A DNA stretch of 8,000 nucleotides. Source: Actinomycetota bacterium. GTDB lineage: Bacteria > Actinomycetota > Acidimicrobiia > Acidimicrobiales > JAHWKP01. A program made the translations under genes and the position numbers. Where the stretch lies: positions 1 through 8,000 of the forward strand of contig JAHWKP010000077.1 of assembly GCA_019347775.1 (NCBI GenBank). Reading direction: 5' to 3'. Positions 1 through 6,659 of this stretch are shown here, in pieces; position 1 is the first letter of the stretch, and each line of letters begins with the position of its first letter. The notes beneath the pieces were generated by a model. It made no database searches. It was not told where the DNA came from and saw only the letters and a list, made by a program, of their open reading frames with translations.

Positions 1-168
1 CCCGAACCCGTGGTGTTCGCACCGGCTCCCGAGGCCGCCGACAAGCGCAGCACCGCCGCGGCCCTCGCGCTCGGACTGGCGACGGCAGTTGGTGCCGCCG
101 CCTTGATCGGCCGGGCCATCCGCCCGGGGGACCGCACGGTCCCCAAGGGCGACCGCCGCTTCGCGTGA
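1..168 (+). CDS. C-terminal end of a CD-NTase-position protein (5' end outside window)
   Basis: The reading frame is open from base 1 to the TGA at 166-168 and gives the last 55 residues of a protein. The piece begins with a Pro/Ala-rich stretch, then a hydrophobic run of about 21 residues (STAAALALGLATAVGAAALIG) that could be a membrane helix, and ends GDRTVPKGDRRFA. That last segment matches 10 of 13 residues of the C-terminus of the CD-NTase at 3710-4717 (GDRAVPAGDGRFA), and both genes overlap the following Cap2-type gene by GTGA. In type II CBASS the CD-NTase C-terminus is the part conjugated by Cap2, so I infer that this is a CD-NTase or another Cap2 substrate. The catalytic region lies outside the window, so the family is not proven. 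A hydrophobic segment just before the tail is unusual for a soluble CD-NTase. Confidence 0.6.
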   Translation, partial: PEPVVFAPAPEAADKRSTAAALALGLATAVGAAALIGRAIRPGDRTVPKGDRRFA

Positions 169-1445
169 GCTGGGCGCAGGACGCCGACGCCACCTGGGCG
201 GAACTCGTTGCCGGGCTCGTCGGCCTCGGATTCGAGGTCGACGAGTCCGGCGCGCTCTACGGCGACGTCTCGTGGGGGTCGGAGGGCCGAACGGCCGCAG
301 TCGAGGTCCGCCGGGCGGACGGGTTCCCCTTCCGGCCGCCCAAGGTGCGGCCGTGGGACGGCTCGGGCACTCGCTCCTGGCACCAGGAAGCCGACGGGAG
401 GCTCTGCCTGTGGGCCCGGAGGGGAACACCGACTGGCCCTGGCTGGATCCTGGCGAGCTCGTCGCCAGGGTCGCCCGGTGGTTCGAGCTGGACGCAGTGG
501 GTTGGCCGGGCGTGCCTGCCGACCTCGACCTCGAACGCTATCTCGACTGGGCGTCCTTCCCCCGGCTCGTCCTCTACACCGACGAGGACCACGTCGCCGG
601 AAGCTTCCTCCGGCTGCGCCGAGTCCGCCCGGAGGTCTACGAGGTGGCGGGCACCGGCACGCGTCGGAAAGGGGCCTTGAAGCGGGACACGCTTTACGGC
701 CACGTCCTGGACGTCGGCGAGCTCGCACGTCCCTTCCACGACTGGGACGAACTTGCACCCCTGCTCGATTCCGATGCGGCTCCTGGAGAGGCGCATCAGG
801 GCGGCGCAGGTGCGGCTGCTCCTGGTGCGATACGCCCGAGACGGGGAGCCGGCCGTGGCGGCCCTGGTGGCTGCGATCGAGCAGGGCGCCGTGAAGCTCC
901 GCGCGGTCGAGTCGGCCGACGACGGTGCCGCGACCCGGAGGCTGCGCGCCGGCCCCGGCGCAGACAGCCTTGCAACCCGACGTGTGGCGGTGGTCCGCAT
1001 CGGCGCGGTGGGCGGGTTCGTGGCCGACCTGCTGCGCTCCGGCGTCGGGAAGTTGACCCTCGTCGACGGCAAACGTCTTCGACCCGGCAACTGCGTCCGC
1101 CACCTCCTCGGCCACGGTTACGTGGGCTGGAACAAGGCCGCCGGGGTGCGAGACGACCTCCTTCGTCGGCACGATGTAGCGCCAGAACGGGTGGCCGCTG
1201 TGGAACGGTCCCTGTCGGACGGTGAGGAGGCCGAGACGCTCCTCACCGATCACGACTTGGTCGTCAACGCCGCCGCCGCCGATCTCCCCACCGGGCTCCT
1301 GTTCCACTGTGCGGCGGCGATCGGCACGACGGTGTTGAGCGTGCACCTGGAACGACGGGGGGAGTTGGCCGTGGTTCACCGGCGACCGCTCGGCCCGGCT
1401 TGCCGCGGTACCGTTTCTTCCCCGCCGGTTCCCCCTGAAAGGTGA
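165..1445 (+). pseudogene. Decayed E2-E1 fusion (Cap2-like), two frameshifts and truncated 3' end
   Basis: This is a homologue of the intact Cap2 at 4714-6168. It starts at a GTG overlapping the previous stop. The E2-like part has the motif SWHQEADGRLCLW with the probable catalytic Cys at codon 405-407. The frame then changes, apparently by loss of one G in the run 412-414: restoring it gives CLWGPEGNTDWPW and continues the homology (DLDLERY, VLDVGELARPFH). A second, compensating shift lies at about 767-777, after which the E1-like ThiF fold follows (LVDGKRLRPGNCVRH). The nucleotide-binding loop reads VVRIGAVGG where the intact copy has VILGVGAVG, so the first Gly of GxGxxG is Arg (codon 996-998). 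Homology stops near 1392, and the last residues (SSPPVPPER) come from the direct repeat. The E1 catalytic Cys region and any Cap3 or effector genes are missing. The copies are diverged, so this is a second system and not a recent duplicate. It is almost certainly non-functional. Confidence 0.85.
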
Positions 1446-1453
1446 CCTGATAC

Positions 1454-1471
1454 GACGCCATGAGACGCCAT
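1454..1471. repeat. Tandem GACGCCAT octamers, copy 1
   Basis: GACGCCAT occurs at 1454-1461 and 1464-1471, exactly 10 bp apart. ATACGAC flanks the pair at 1450 and 1470, 20 bp apart. Helical spacing and full conservation in repeat copy 2 suggest a protein-binding array, for example arm-type sites of a tyrosine recombinase. This is an inference from spacing only. Confidence 0.5.
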
Positions 1472-1518
1472 ACGACCGCTGACCCTCAGCAAAAGTGCTG
1501 GTCACAGCCTCGGAAGCG

Positions 1519-1584
1519 GTCGGAGGGGCACGTCGACACTTGATGACGCGCAAGGGGTCACAGGTTCGAATCCTGTACGGCCCA
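1519..1584 (+). tRNA. tRNA-derived segment (3' half plus D-arm-like stem), copy 1, not a complete tRNA
   Basis: The T arm is canonical: stem ACAGG (1560-1564), loop TTCGAAT (1565-1571), stem CCTGT (1572-1576). It is followed by a 7-base acceptor strand ACGGCCC and discriminator A, with no encoded CCA. Upstream, GTCG (1519-1522) can pair with CGAC (1534-1537) as a D-arm stem. The anticodon stem is damaged: CTTG-ATGACGCG-CAAG lacks one base compared with copy 2. No GGGCCGT-like 5' acceptor strand lies at the expected place, so this cannot fold into a full tRNA. It is best read as a tRNA 3' end captured in an attachment-type repeat. Confidence 0.6.
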
Positions 1585-1634
1585 CCCCTTCCGACGAGGA
1601 CTTTCACGCTCGCGACCTCGACGGGCGCCGACAA

Positions 1635-1660
1635 TTTTCCTATTGGATCCAATGGGAAAA
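1635..1660. repeat. BamHI-centred palindrome, copy 1
   Basis: TTTTCC (1635-1640) and GGAAAA (1655-1660) flank a perfect 12-bp palindrome ATTGGATCCAAT (1642-1653). It is strikingly A+T-rich for this DNA. It is conserved with slightly different arms in repeat copy 2. It lacks the T-run of an intrinsic terminator, so a protein-binding or recombination site is more likely. Confidence 0.65.
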
Positions 1661-1789
1661 CGGCCCCCCTCAGGCGTGCGGGCACCTGTTCGCCGCGCTG
1701 CGGGCAAGGGGTCGCAGTCCCCTGTGCAACTTTTTCGAGGTCTCGAACGAAATAAGAGGGTGGCAGGCAGCAGCCGCCGATTCCATGCC

Positions 1790-2653
1790 TCAAGTCAGGG
1801 CGACTGTGAGTTGGTCCACCAGGTAGCGCTGGCCAGGATTGCATCGCGCCACCTGCTGCTCTGTGTCGTCGAACACCGTTATGAACCGATAGCGGTCGCA
1901 CACGAAGACGGCCCACTTGGACGGCTCGACGGGCTGCGTCAACAGGCCGATCTCCTCGGGTGGGAGCTTGTCGGCGTCGAAAGCGGCGACGATCTCAGCC
2001 GGGTCGAACGGGGCGGTGCCGAGTCCGTCGTCCACTACGTCGTGCCACACCTTGAGCACGAGCATCCGCCGCACCAACATCTCGTTCAACGCGCCCTGGC
2101 CGAACCAGTAGAGGTCGTAGAGGTCGCGCATCTTCCGTCGACGTCGCCACGCCGCCAGCTTCTCCGCCAACGCCTCCTCGAGTGCCGGGACCGGCAACGC
2201 CACGGGCTCGAACTCGTAACCCTTGTGCACCGGAAGCACGTGCGGCGTTCTCCGCTCACAGGGCAACCACAGCGGCCTGGGCGTCACCTCGATCGTGGCC
2301 GGAACATCGGGGCGCCCGAGCTCGGTGTCGACCTCGAGCCGGCCCCGCAGCCCGTCGCGTCCGCCGATCGCACACCGGACCCCGAAGTGCTCGGCGCCGT
2401 CGAGGGTGTCGAGGAGCAACTCCGCGACCGCGGGGTCCGGGGCGGCGAAATCGAGGTCGGTGGAGAACCGCCCGGCGTTGCCTGCGCGGAACTTCCGTAG
2501 GGACGTGCCGCCCTTGAGCACGAGGCCCAGGTCGAACAAGCCCTGCTCGTGGAGGAAATGGAGGACGTAGTCCTGGGCCACGTCGAGCAGCGCCGGCCCG
2601 GTCATCCCCCGGCGTCCCATCGAGTGCCGGGCCAGGTAGCCCTCGGTGATCAT
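1790..2653 (-). CDS. abiEii: AbiEii-type nucleotidyltransferase toxin (type IV toxin-antitoxin)
   Basis: A 287-residue protein of the AbiEii/AbiGii (DUF1814) family. These minimal nucleotidyltransferases halt growth, in characterised relatives by modifying tRNA or a related target, and act in abortive infection. Motif I is LKGGTSLRKF (about 46-55), followed by RFSTDLDF (62-69) with the two metal-binding Asp residues D66 and D68. The downstream helix EEALAEKLAAWRRRRKMRDLYDL (about 159-181, interrupted here only by description) carries the conserved Lys, Arg and Asp of the family. All key residues are present, so it looks active. The ATG at 2653 was chosen because it gives ATGA overlap with the upstream antitoxin stop and the homology starts just after it; the frame stays open further upstream but only as a shadow of the antitoxin gene. 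No clear terminator follows; repeat copy 1 begins about 60 bases past its stop. Confidence 0.9.
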   Translation of the reverse strand: MITEGYLARHSMGRRGMTGPALLDVAQDYVLHFLHEQGLFDLGLVLKGGTSLRKFRAGNAGRFSTDLDFAAPDPAVAELLLDTLDGAEHFGVRCAIGGRDGLRGRLEVDTELGRPDVPATIEVTPRPLWLPCERRTPHVLPVHKGYEFEPVALPVPALEEALAEKLAAWRRRRKMRDLYDLYWFGQGALNEMLVRRMLVLKVWHDVVDDGLGTAPFDPAEIVAAFDADKLPPEEIGLLTQPVEPSKWAVFVCDRYRFITVFDDTEQQVARCNPGQRYLVDQLTVALT

Positions 2654-3447
2654 CGGCGAGGCAACAGGGCGTCGTAGAGGCGCCAGCGGTTGACCCACCT
2701 GCCGCCCCGACGACGGGGCCCCAGGTAGGAGACGGGAAGAGGGCCGGGCAGCAGCTCCTCCACGCGGTCGGCGATGTCGTGACGCCCCGACCATTCGGCC
2801 AGGTGTCCCAGGCGGGCGAGGGTCGCCGTGCCCCTCCCCTCGGCCTCGGCCAGGACGTCGTCGGGGGTGGTGGCGCGCAGTACCTCGGACAGCCAGTGGT
2901 CGGCGTTGGCCCAGTCGCCCTGCACGTCGGGTCGGTGGGCCGCGGCCACGGCGACGGTGGCCGCTCGCCACACCGGGAGGCCGTCCTTCTGCCAGGTCGG
3001 GAGGCGCCAGTCGTAGGTGGCCGAGCGCATCAAGTCGAGCGCGACCGGCGGCCGCCATCCTCGCCGATGTGCCAGAACCGGTACCTCAGGCTGGTGGAGG
3101 CCGTGGCCGAGCTCCCACACGGCCGACTCGAACGCCACCGCCACCGGGGCGTCGGGTCGATGGGCGAGGACGGCCCGTAGCTCGATCCACGGATCGCCGG
3201 ACGAATACCGACCGGCCCTCGCCGCCGGGACGAACTCCCAGGCGTCTCTCGTACGCAAGGACAGGAGCCAGCCTTCGCGCACCAGTCGCTCCGCAGCGGC
3301 GTCGGGCCCGAGCAGGGAGCCCGTCTCCGCCAGCAACCCGGCCAGGAGCGCGCGCGTCACCACGGCCGGGCGCCGCAACTCAAGGCCCTCGACCACGTCG
3401 GCAACGCTCTTCGCCAGCCGTCTAGCTGTCAGTTGCTCACGGATCAC
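2650..3447 (-). CDS. abiEi: AbiEi-type antitoxin / transcriptional repressor
   Basis: A 265-residue protein with AbiEi layout. The N-terminal winged-helix region (about 12-75) contains RPAVVTRALLAGL and LVREGWLLSL, followed by RAGRYSSGDPWIELRA and AVAFESAVWELGHG. The C-terminal domain has a basic end (LGPRRRGGRWVNRWRLYD, about 242-259). In characterised AbiE systems the antitoxin neutralises the toxin and represses its own promoter through the winged helix. The stop overlaps the toxin ATG by four bases (ATGA), so the pair is translationally coupled with the antitoxin made first. The GTG start lies about 6 bases after the promoter -10, which implies a leaderless mRNA. Assignment rests on these motifs and on the partner gene; the antitoxin sequence alone is less diagnostic than the toxin. 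Confidence 0.85.
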   Translation of the reverse strand: MIREQLTARRLAKSVADVVEGLELRRPAVVTRALLAGLLAETGSLLGPDAAAERLVREGWLLSLRTRDAWEFVPAARAGRYSSGDPWIELRAVLAHRPDAPVAVAFESAVWELGHGLHQPEVPVLAHRRGWRPPVALDLMRSATYDWRLPTWQKDGLPVWRAATVAVAAAHRPDVQGDWANADHWLSEVLRATTPDDVLAEAEGRGTATLARLGHLAEWSGRHDIADRVEELLPGPLPVSYLGPRRRGGRWVNRWRLYDALLPRR

Positions 3448-3453
3448 GCGCCT

Positions 3454-3482
3454 ATAATACGCGAACCGTGATTCATTGACAA
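3454..3482 (-). promoter_or_regulatory. sigma70-like promoter of abiEi-abiEii, probably leaderless
   Basis: On the minus strand, TTGTCA (3482-3477) and TATTAT (3459-3454) are separated by exactly 17 bases. The GTG of abiEi starts 6 bases after the -10, about where transcription should begin, so the message is probably leaderless. ATCACG (3443-3448) and CGTGAT (3467-3472) form an inverted repeat across the -10 and start codon, a candidate operator for autoregulation by AbiEi. Confidence 0.7.
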
Positions 3483-3695
3483 CAACAACAATCGTTCCGC
3501 GCTTGTGTTGACGGGTCGACGGCCGGACCGCGGCGGCTGCCGGGCAATTTCACGGTTGCATCCTGTTCCAGAGCCAGGACGCCATAGATGGCTGTCGGGT
3601 ACGGAGAGTCCTAGCAGTCGTCGGGGGCGAGTGCTAACGTTTTCCAAACACACGTTCGTTGTTGGCACTGGGGCCAGAGGGCAGGGCCAGTAGCC

Positions 3696-3703
3696 AGGGG
3701 GAG
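3696..3703 (+). promoter_or_regulatory. Ribosome binding site of the CD-NTase
   Basis: AGGGGGAG lies 6 bases before the ATG at 3710. It decides the start: the frame is open upstream to 3659, but that stretch has no family sequence and lacks such a site. The rest of the 262-bp divergent region (3448-3709) contains the AbiE promoter. I see no convincing -35/-10 pair for the CBASS operon; TGCTAACGT at 3632-3640 is only a weak extended -10 candidate. Confidence 0.6.
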
Positions 3704-3709
3704 TCACGG

Positions 3710-4717
3710 ATGCCGGACCTGCCAGCCCAGTTCACCCAGGCGAAGTCGAACGTCGAACCGAACAGCGACGACAAAAACAATGCGGCGGTAGCGCACGAGA
3801 AGGTGCGGGACGTGCTGGACGCCGACGAGCAGCTCAAGGCATGGGGCATCGACACGGTCCTCATCGGTAGCTACAAGCGCCAGGTCTCAATTCGCCGAGT
3901 CAAGGACGTCGACGTGCTTGCGAAGCTTCCGTCCTTGCCTACCGACGTCACGCCGGAGGACCTTCTGTCCCACGTCGCCAAGGTGCTCCGCTCCGCCTTC
4001 GACACCGACGACGAGAAGCGCGTGAAGTGTCAGGACCGGTCGATCATGGTCAAGTTCCCCGACTTCGACCTTCATGTCGATGTCGTGCCGGCGCGGCCTG
4101 CGGGCAGCTACCTCGAGATCCCCGACAAGAATGACGACGGGACCATCGGGTGGAAGACGACCAACCCCGAGGAACTGACGTCGCTGTCCAGTGCGTTGAA
4201 CTCGGACTTCGACGGCGAGTTTGTGCCGGTCGTCAAGCTGGTCCGCCAGGCTCGTCGGACCCACCTCGGCCGCAAGGGGAAGCCGGGTGGCTTGTTCTTC
4301 GAGATCCTCACCTACCACGCCTTCAAGAAGGGCAGCCTCGACAACACAAGCACCGCCTCACTCTTCACGGGCACCTTGCGGTCGGTTGCGACGCAACTCT
4401 CCACTGTCGTGGCGGGCGGAACGATCGCCGACCCAACGATGATCGGCGCGGTCATCAGCGTCCGGGCGACGGACGAGCAGTTCGCGGAGGCGGCCAGCAC
4501 GTTCGCCGACCTCGCAACGAAAGCGGAGGCGGCACTCGCGAGCGAGGACAAATGCTGGGCGGCGAAGGTCTACCGCGACATTTTCGGCAAGAACGACGAC
4601 GACGAGTGGGTTTTCGAGATGCCCGCGACGTGCAACGACGACGGGACCGCTAGGTCTGTCGCCGTCATCTCCGCGGGGGACCGTGCCGTCCCCGCCGGTG
4701 ACGGTCGATTCGCGTGA
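3710..4717 (+). CDS. CD-NTase (cGAS/DncV-like nucleotidyltransferase), CBASS second-messenger synthase
   Basis: A 335-residue nucleotidyltransferase of the SMODS type. The active site is visible: LIGSYKRQVSIRRVKDVDVL (51-70) gives the G53-S54 loop and the metal ligands D66 and D68, and FDLHVDVVPAR (119-129) supplies the third acid, D124. The family makes cyclic di- or trinucleotides in the cytosol on phage infection. The product cannot be read from sequence. The C-terminus (GDRAVPAGDGRFA) is probably flexible and ends in Ala. In type II CBASS the Cap2 enzyme thioesterifies and conjugates this end, and an almost identical ending is found in the protein at 1-168. It is the first gene of a four-gene operon and its TGA overlaps the Cap2 GTG (GTGA). 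The length is normal for the family and all catalytic residues are present, so it should be active. Confidence 0.92.
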   Translation: MPDLPAQFTQAKSNVEPNSDDKNNAAVAHEKVRDVLDADEQLKAWGIDTVLIGSYKRQVSIRRVKDVDVLAKLPSLPTDVTPEDLLSHVAKVLRSAFDTDDEKRVKCQDRSIMVKFPDFDLHVDVVPARPAGSYLEIPDKNDDGTIGWKTTNPEELTSLSSALNSDFDGEFVPVVKLVRQARRTHLGRKGKPGGLFFEILTYHAFKKGSLDNTSTASLFTGTLRSVATQLSTVVAGGTIADPTMIGAVISVRATDEQFAEAASTFADLATKAEAALASEDKCWAAKVYRDIFGKNDDDEWVFEMPATCNDDGTARSVAVISAGDRAVPAGDGRFA

Positions 4718-6168
4718 GCGGACTGCGGGCGAGCTTCCTGGCCGCCCGCGAGGCCCTCGTCAATGGACTTGTCCGGCAGGGATTCCGGCTGGTCGACGAC
4801 CGCACCCTCTTGGGCGACCTTGAGGTGCACGGCCAAACCGTGGAGCACGAGATCGTGTTGCCGGACGACTTCCCTATCGAAAAGCCGGTCGTCCGGACCC
4901 CCGGTGGCGAAGGCGGTCTTTCGTGGCATCGGGAGCGCGACGGCGCCTTCTGCCTCTGGAGCGACGAGGAGGCGTCGCACTTGCCCTGGGCCTCCGCCGA
5001 GGCCGTAGTCGAGCGGATCGAGGAGTGGCACCGTCAGGACGCTCTCGGATGGCCGGACGATCCGCCGGATCTGGATCTTGAGCGCTACTGGCCGCGGTCG
5101 GGGGCGCTGGTCATCCATGGCAGCCTCGACGAACTGGTGGGGCGGGAATGCATGGTCAGTCGGGGTCAAAACGGCACCTACCAGCTCTCGAGAGGCCGCG
5201 CATCCCGCAAGCAAAAGCGGATCCGGACGTGGGGTGCGGTCGTGGTGGACGTAGGCGAGCTTGAACGGCCGCTGCACACGCTCGACAACTTGCTGGATCG
5301 ACTTGAAGACGACACCGCGCACCGGCTCCGGAGTGACATCGAGAGCGGTGCCTGCAAGATCGTCATGGTGCAGTACTCGCGACAGGGGCACAGCGCATCC
5401 CTCGGACTGCACGTCCGCAGCCGCCAGCCGCTCGAGCTCGAAGCTGCGACCACGGCGCACGCCGACGAGGCAACCCTTCGCCTCCGTGCTGGCTTCGATG
5501 CCGAAGTGTTGGCGGAAAAGAGGATCGTCATCCTCGGTGTCGGCGCCGTCGGGTCCTTCCTTGCTGACCTCCTCGCCCGCTCGGGATGCACCAAGTTCAC
5601 GCTCGCCGATCCCGACAAGGTCCGACCGGGGAACTGCGTCCGGCACCTGGCGACACTCGCCGACGTAGGACGCCCAAAGGTTGATGCCGTAGCAGATCGT
5701 CTCACCGCGCTCGGGGTCGACACCGGCGACATCGAGCGGCACTTGGAGCGGGTGACTTCGGCCGAACTCATCGAGAGGCTCTTCGAAGAGAGCGACCTGG
5801 TGATCGACGCGACCGGGAACGGTCCCGCCACCGCGCTGGTCATGACCGCAAGCCGGGTTCTGCAACGGCCGGCGCTATCGGTTTGCCTCCAGCGCGGCGG
5901 GACGGTTGCGCGACTTGATCGGTCCCCACTGAATGAGGGCGAGGAGTACGCCGCCGCCACGCCGCCGGGTGGTCCGGCAGCCCAAGCGCGCGAGGGCGGG
6001 TGCGGTGAGCCGATCTCGCCGACGCCTCCCTGGGCGTGCGCGGCCGCCGCTGCGCTCGCCGCGGCAATGGCCACTGACGTCCTGAGCGGCCGATGCCAGT
6101 ATCCCCCGAGCCTTCTTCAGGTGCTCGTCGGAGCCGACGTACTTCCGGACGTCGGGACCCTCCGATGA
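4714..6168 (+). CDS. cap2: Cap2-type E2-E1 fusion, conjugates the CD-NTase
   Basis: A 484-residue ubiquitin-like conjugation enzyme. The N-terminal E2-like domain (about 1-125) has LPDDFPIEKPVV and WHRERDGAFCLW, with C80 the likely E2 catalytic Cys. A linker (about 130-245) follows, with VVVDVGELERPL. The E1/ThiF-like domain (about 250-484) has IVILGVGAVGSF (271-282), the nucleotide-binding GxGxxG, then LADPDKVRPGNCVRH (297-311) with conserved Asp, Asn and Arg, K322 in GRPKVD, and DLVIDATGNG. The GGCGEP segment near C430 is my best candidate for the E1 catalytic Cys. In studied type II CBASS, Cap2 adenylates the CD-NTase C-terminus and attaches it to targets, which primes signalling. The GTG start is set by the 4-base overlap with the CD-NTase stop. 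The stop overlaps Cap3 by ATGA. It aligns end to end with the decayed copy at 165-1392 but has intact motifs. Confidence 0.93.
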   Translation: MSGLRASFLAAREALVNGLVRQGFRLVDDRTLLGDLEVHGQTVEHEIVLPDDFPIEKPVVRTPGGEGGLSWHRERDGAFCLWSDEEASHLPWASAEAVVERIEEWHRQDALGWPDDPPDLDLERYWPRSGALVIHGSLDELVGRECMVSRGQNGTYQLSRGRASRKQKRIRTWGAVVVDVGELERPLHTLDNLLDRLEDDTAHRLRSDIESGACKIVMVQYSRQGHSASLGLHVRSRQPLELEAATTAHADEATLRLRAGFDAEVLAEKRIVILGVGAVGSFLADLLARSGCTKFTLADPDKVRPGNCVRHLATLADVGRPKVDAVADRLTALGVDTGDIERHLERVTSAELIERLFEESDLVIDATGNGPATALVMTASRVLQRPALSVCLQRGGTVARLDRSPLNEGEEYAAATPPGGPAAQAREGGCGEPISPTPPWACAAAAALAAAMATDVLSGRCQYPPSLLQVLVGADVLPDVGTLR

Positions 6169-6659
6169 AGGGTGAGCTTCTGGTAGAGGTCCACGCATGG
6201 GAGACGGCGACGGCTGCTGCCTGCAACGAGCCGATGCGGGAGACGGGCGGCGTCCTGCTGGGGTGGCGGCACGACGCAGGCGTGTACGTGTGTGACGTAT
6301 TGGTCGTCACTGATAGGCACGCAAGCCACACCTTCTATCGTCGCCGCCACGAGCCCGCGTCCATAGCGTTGGAAGATGTCTTGGCGTCACAGCCGGACGG
6401 ATCTCCGCTCGGCTACGTGGGCGAGTGGCACACGCATCCTGCACCGACCGGCCCCAGCTGGATCGACCGACGGGAGATCCGCCGCATCTCGAAGCAGACG
6501 GCGGCGACGGTCGCGCTGCTCGTGTGCGCGTTCAACGCACGCGCGCGGACGTGGACGCCGGTCGGTGTTCTGGCACATGGTGGGCGGGTAGCTAGCACCG
6601 AGGTGGTGCTTCGTGACACTGCTGATGATGGCCAAGGGAGCACGGAGCCGACCCCATGA
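6165..6659 (+). CDS. cap3: Cap3-type JAB/JAMM isopeptidase
   Basis: A 164-residue zinc metalloprotease of the JAB/MPN family. The full JAMM signature is present: E27 in RETGGVLLGW, then GEWHTHP (86-92) with H89 and H91, S98 and D101 (HxHx6SxxD). In type II CBASS this enzyme removes CD-NTase from Cap2-made conjugates and so limits or resets priming. The ATG at 6165 was chosen over the upstream in-frame GTG/ATG-type starts because it gives the ATGA overlap with Cap2 and the conserved domain begins at once. Its stop overlaps the next gene by ATGA too. The last ~15 residues are a polar tail of no clear role. The length is typical of a single-domain Cap3. Confidence 0.92.
   Translation: MKGELLVEVHAWETATAAACNEPMRETGGVLLGWRHDAGVYVCDVLVVTDRHASHTFYRRRHEPASIALEDVLASQPDGSPLGYVGEWHTHPAPTGPSWIDRREIRRISKQTAATVALLVCAFNARARTWTPVGVLAHGGRVASTEVVLRDTADDGQGSTEPTP

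Larger units (their letters stand above)
1412..1730. repeat. Direct repeat copy 1 (~320 bp, left edge of defence cassette)
   Basis: This matches 7656-7982 in the same orientation. The first 35 bases (1412-1446) are identical to 7656-7690. Further identical blocks are 1450-1482 with 7691-7723 and 1497-1524 with 7737-7764, and matches continue with substitutions and small indels through the tRNA-like part, the palindrome and the GGGTCGCAGTCCC block. The left edge is sharp: homology begins at CGTTTCTTCC immediately after the truncated Cap2-like gene. Order inside the unit: GACGCCAT octamers, tRNA-like segment, conserved spacer, palindrome, short GGGG/CCCC hairpin. No transposase or integrase frame is present, and the frames seen across it are shadows of the tRNA-like segment. 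It could be a relic of tRNA-targeted island integration or a non-autonomous mobile unit. Confidence 0.85.

Noticed and set aside
1264..1461. Minus-strand frames beginning MASY-VTFQGEPAGKKR at both repeats
   Set aside because: The shared start comes from the identical 35-base repeat end; beyond it the two frames are unrelated shadows of different genes.
1734..1747. TTCGAG-GT-CTCGAA inverted repeat as a terminator for abiEii
   Set aside because: The loop is too short and the T-run lies on the wrong side for minus-strand transcription.
3448..3709. Small frames on both strands in the divergent intergenic region
   Set aside because: They overlap promoter elements, have no ribosome site or recognisable sequence, and the two strands compete for the same bases.
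4570..6074. Long minus-strand frames of 298-431 codons opposite the CBASS genes
   Set aside because: They are antisense shadows of the CD-NTase and Cap2 genes, which have clear catalytic motifs; high G+C keeps the opposite frames open.
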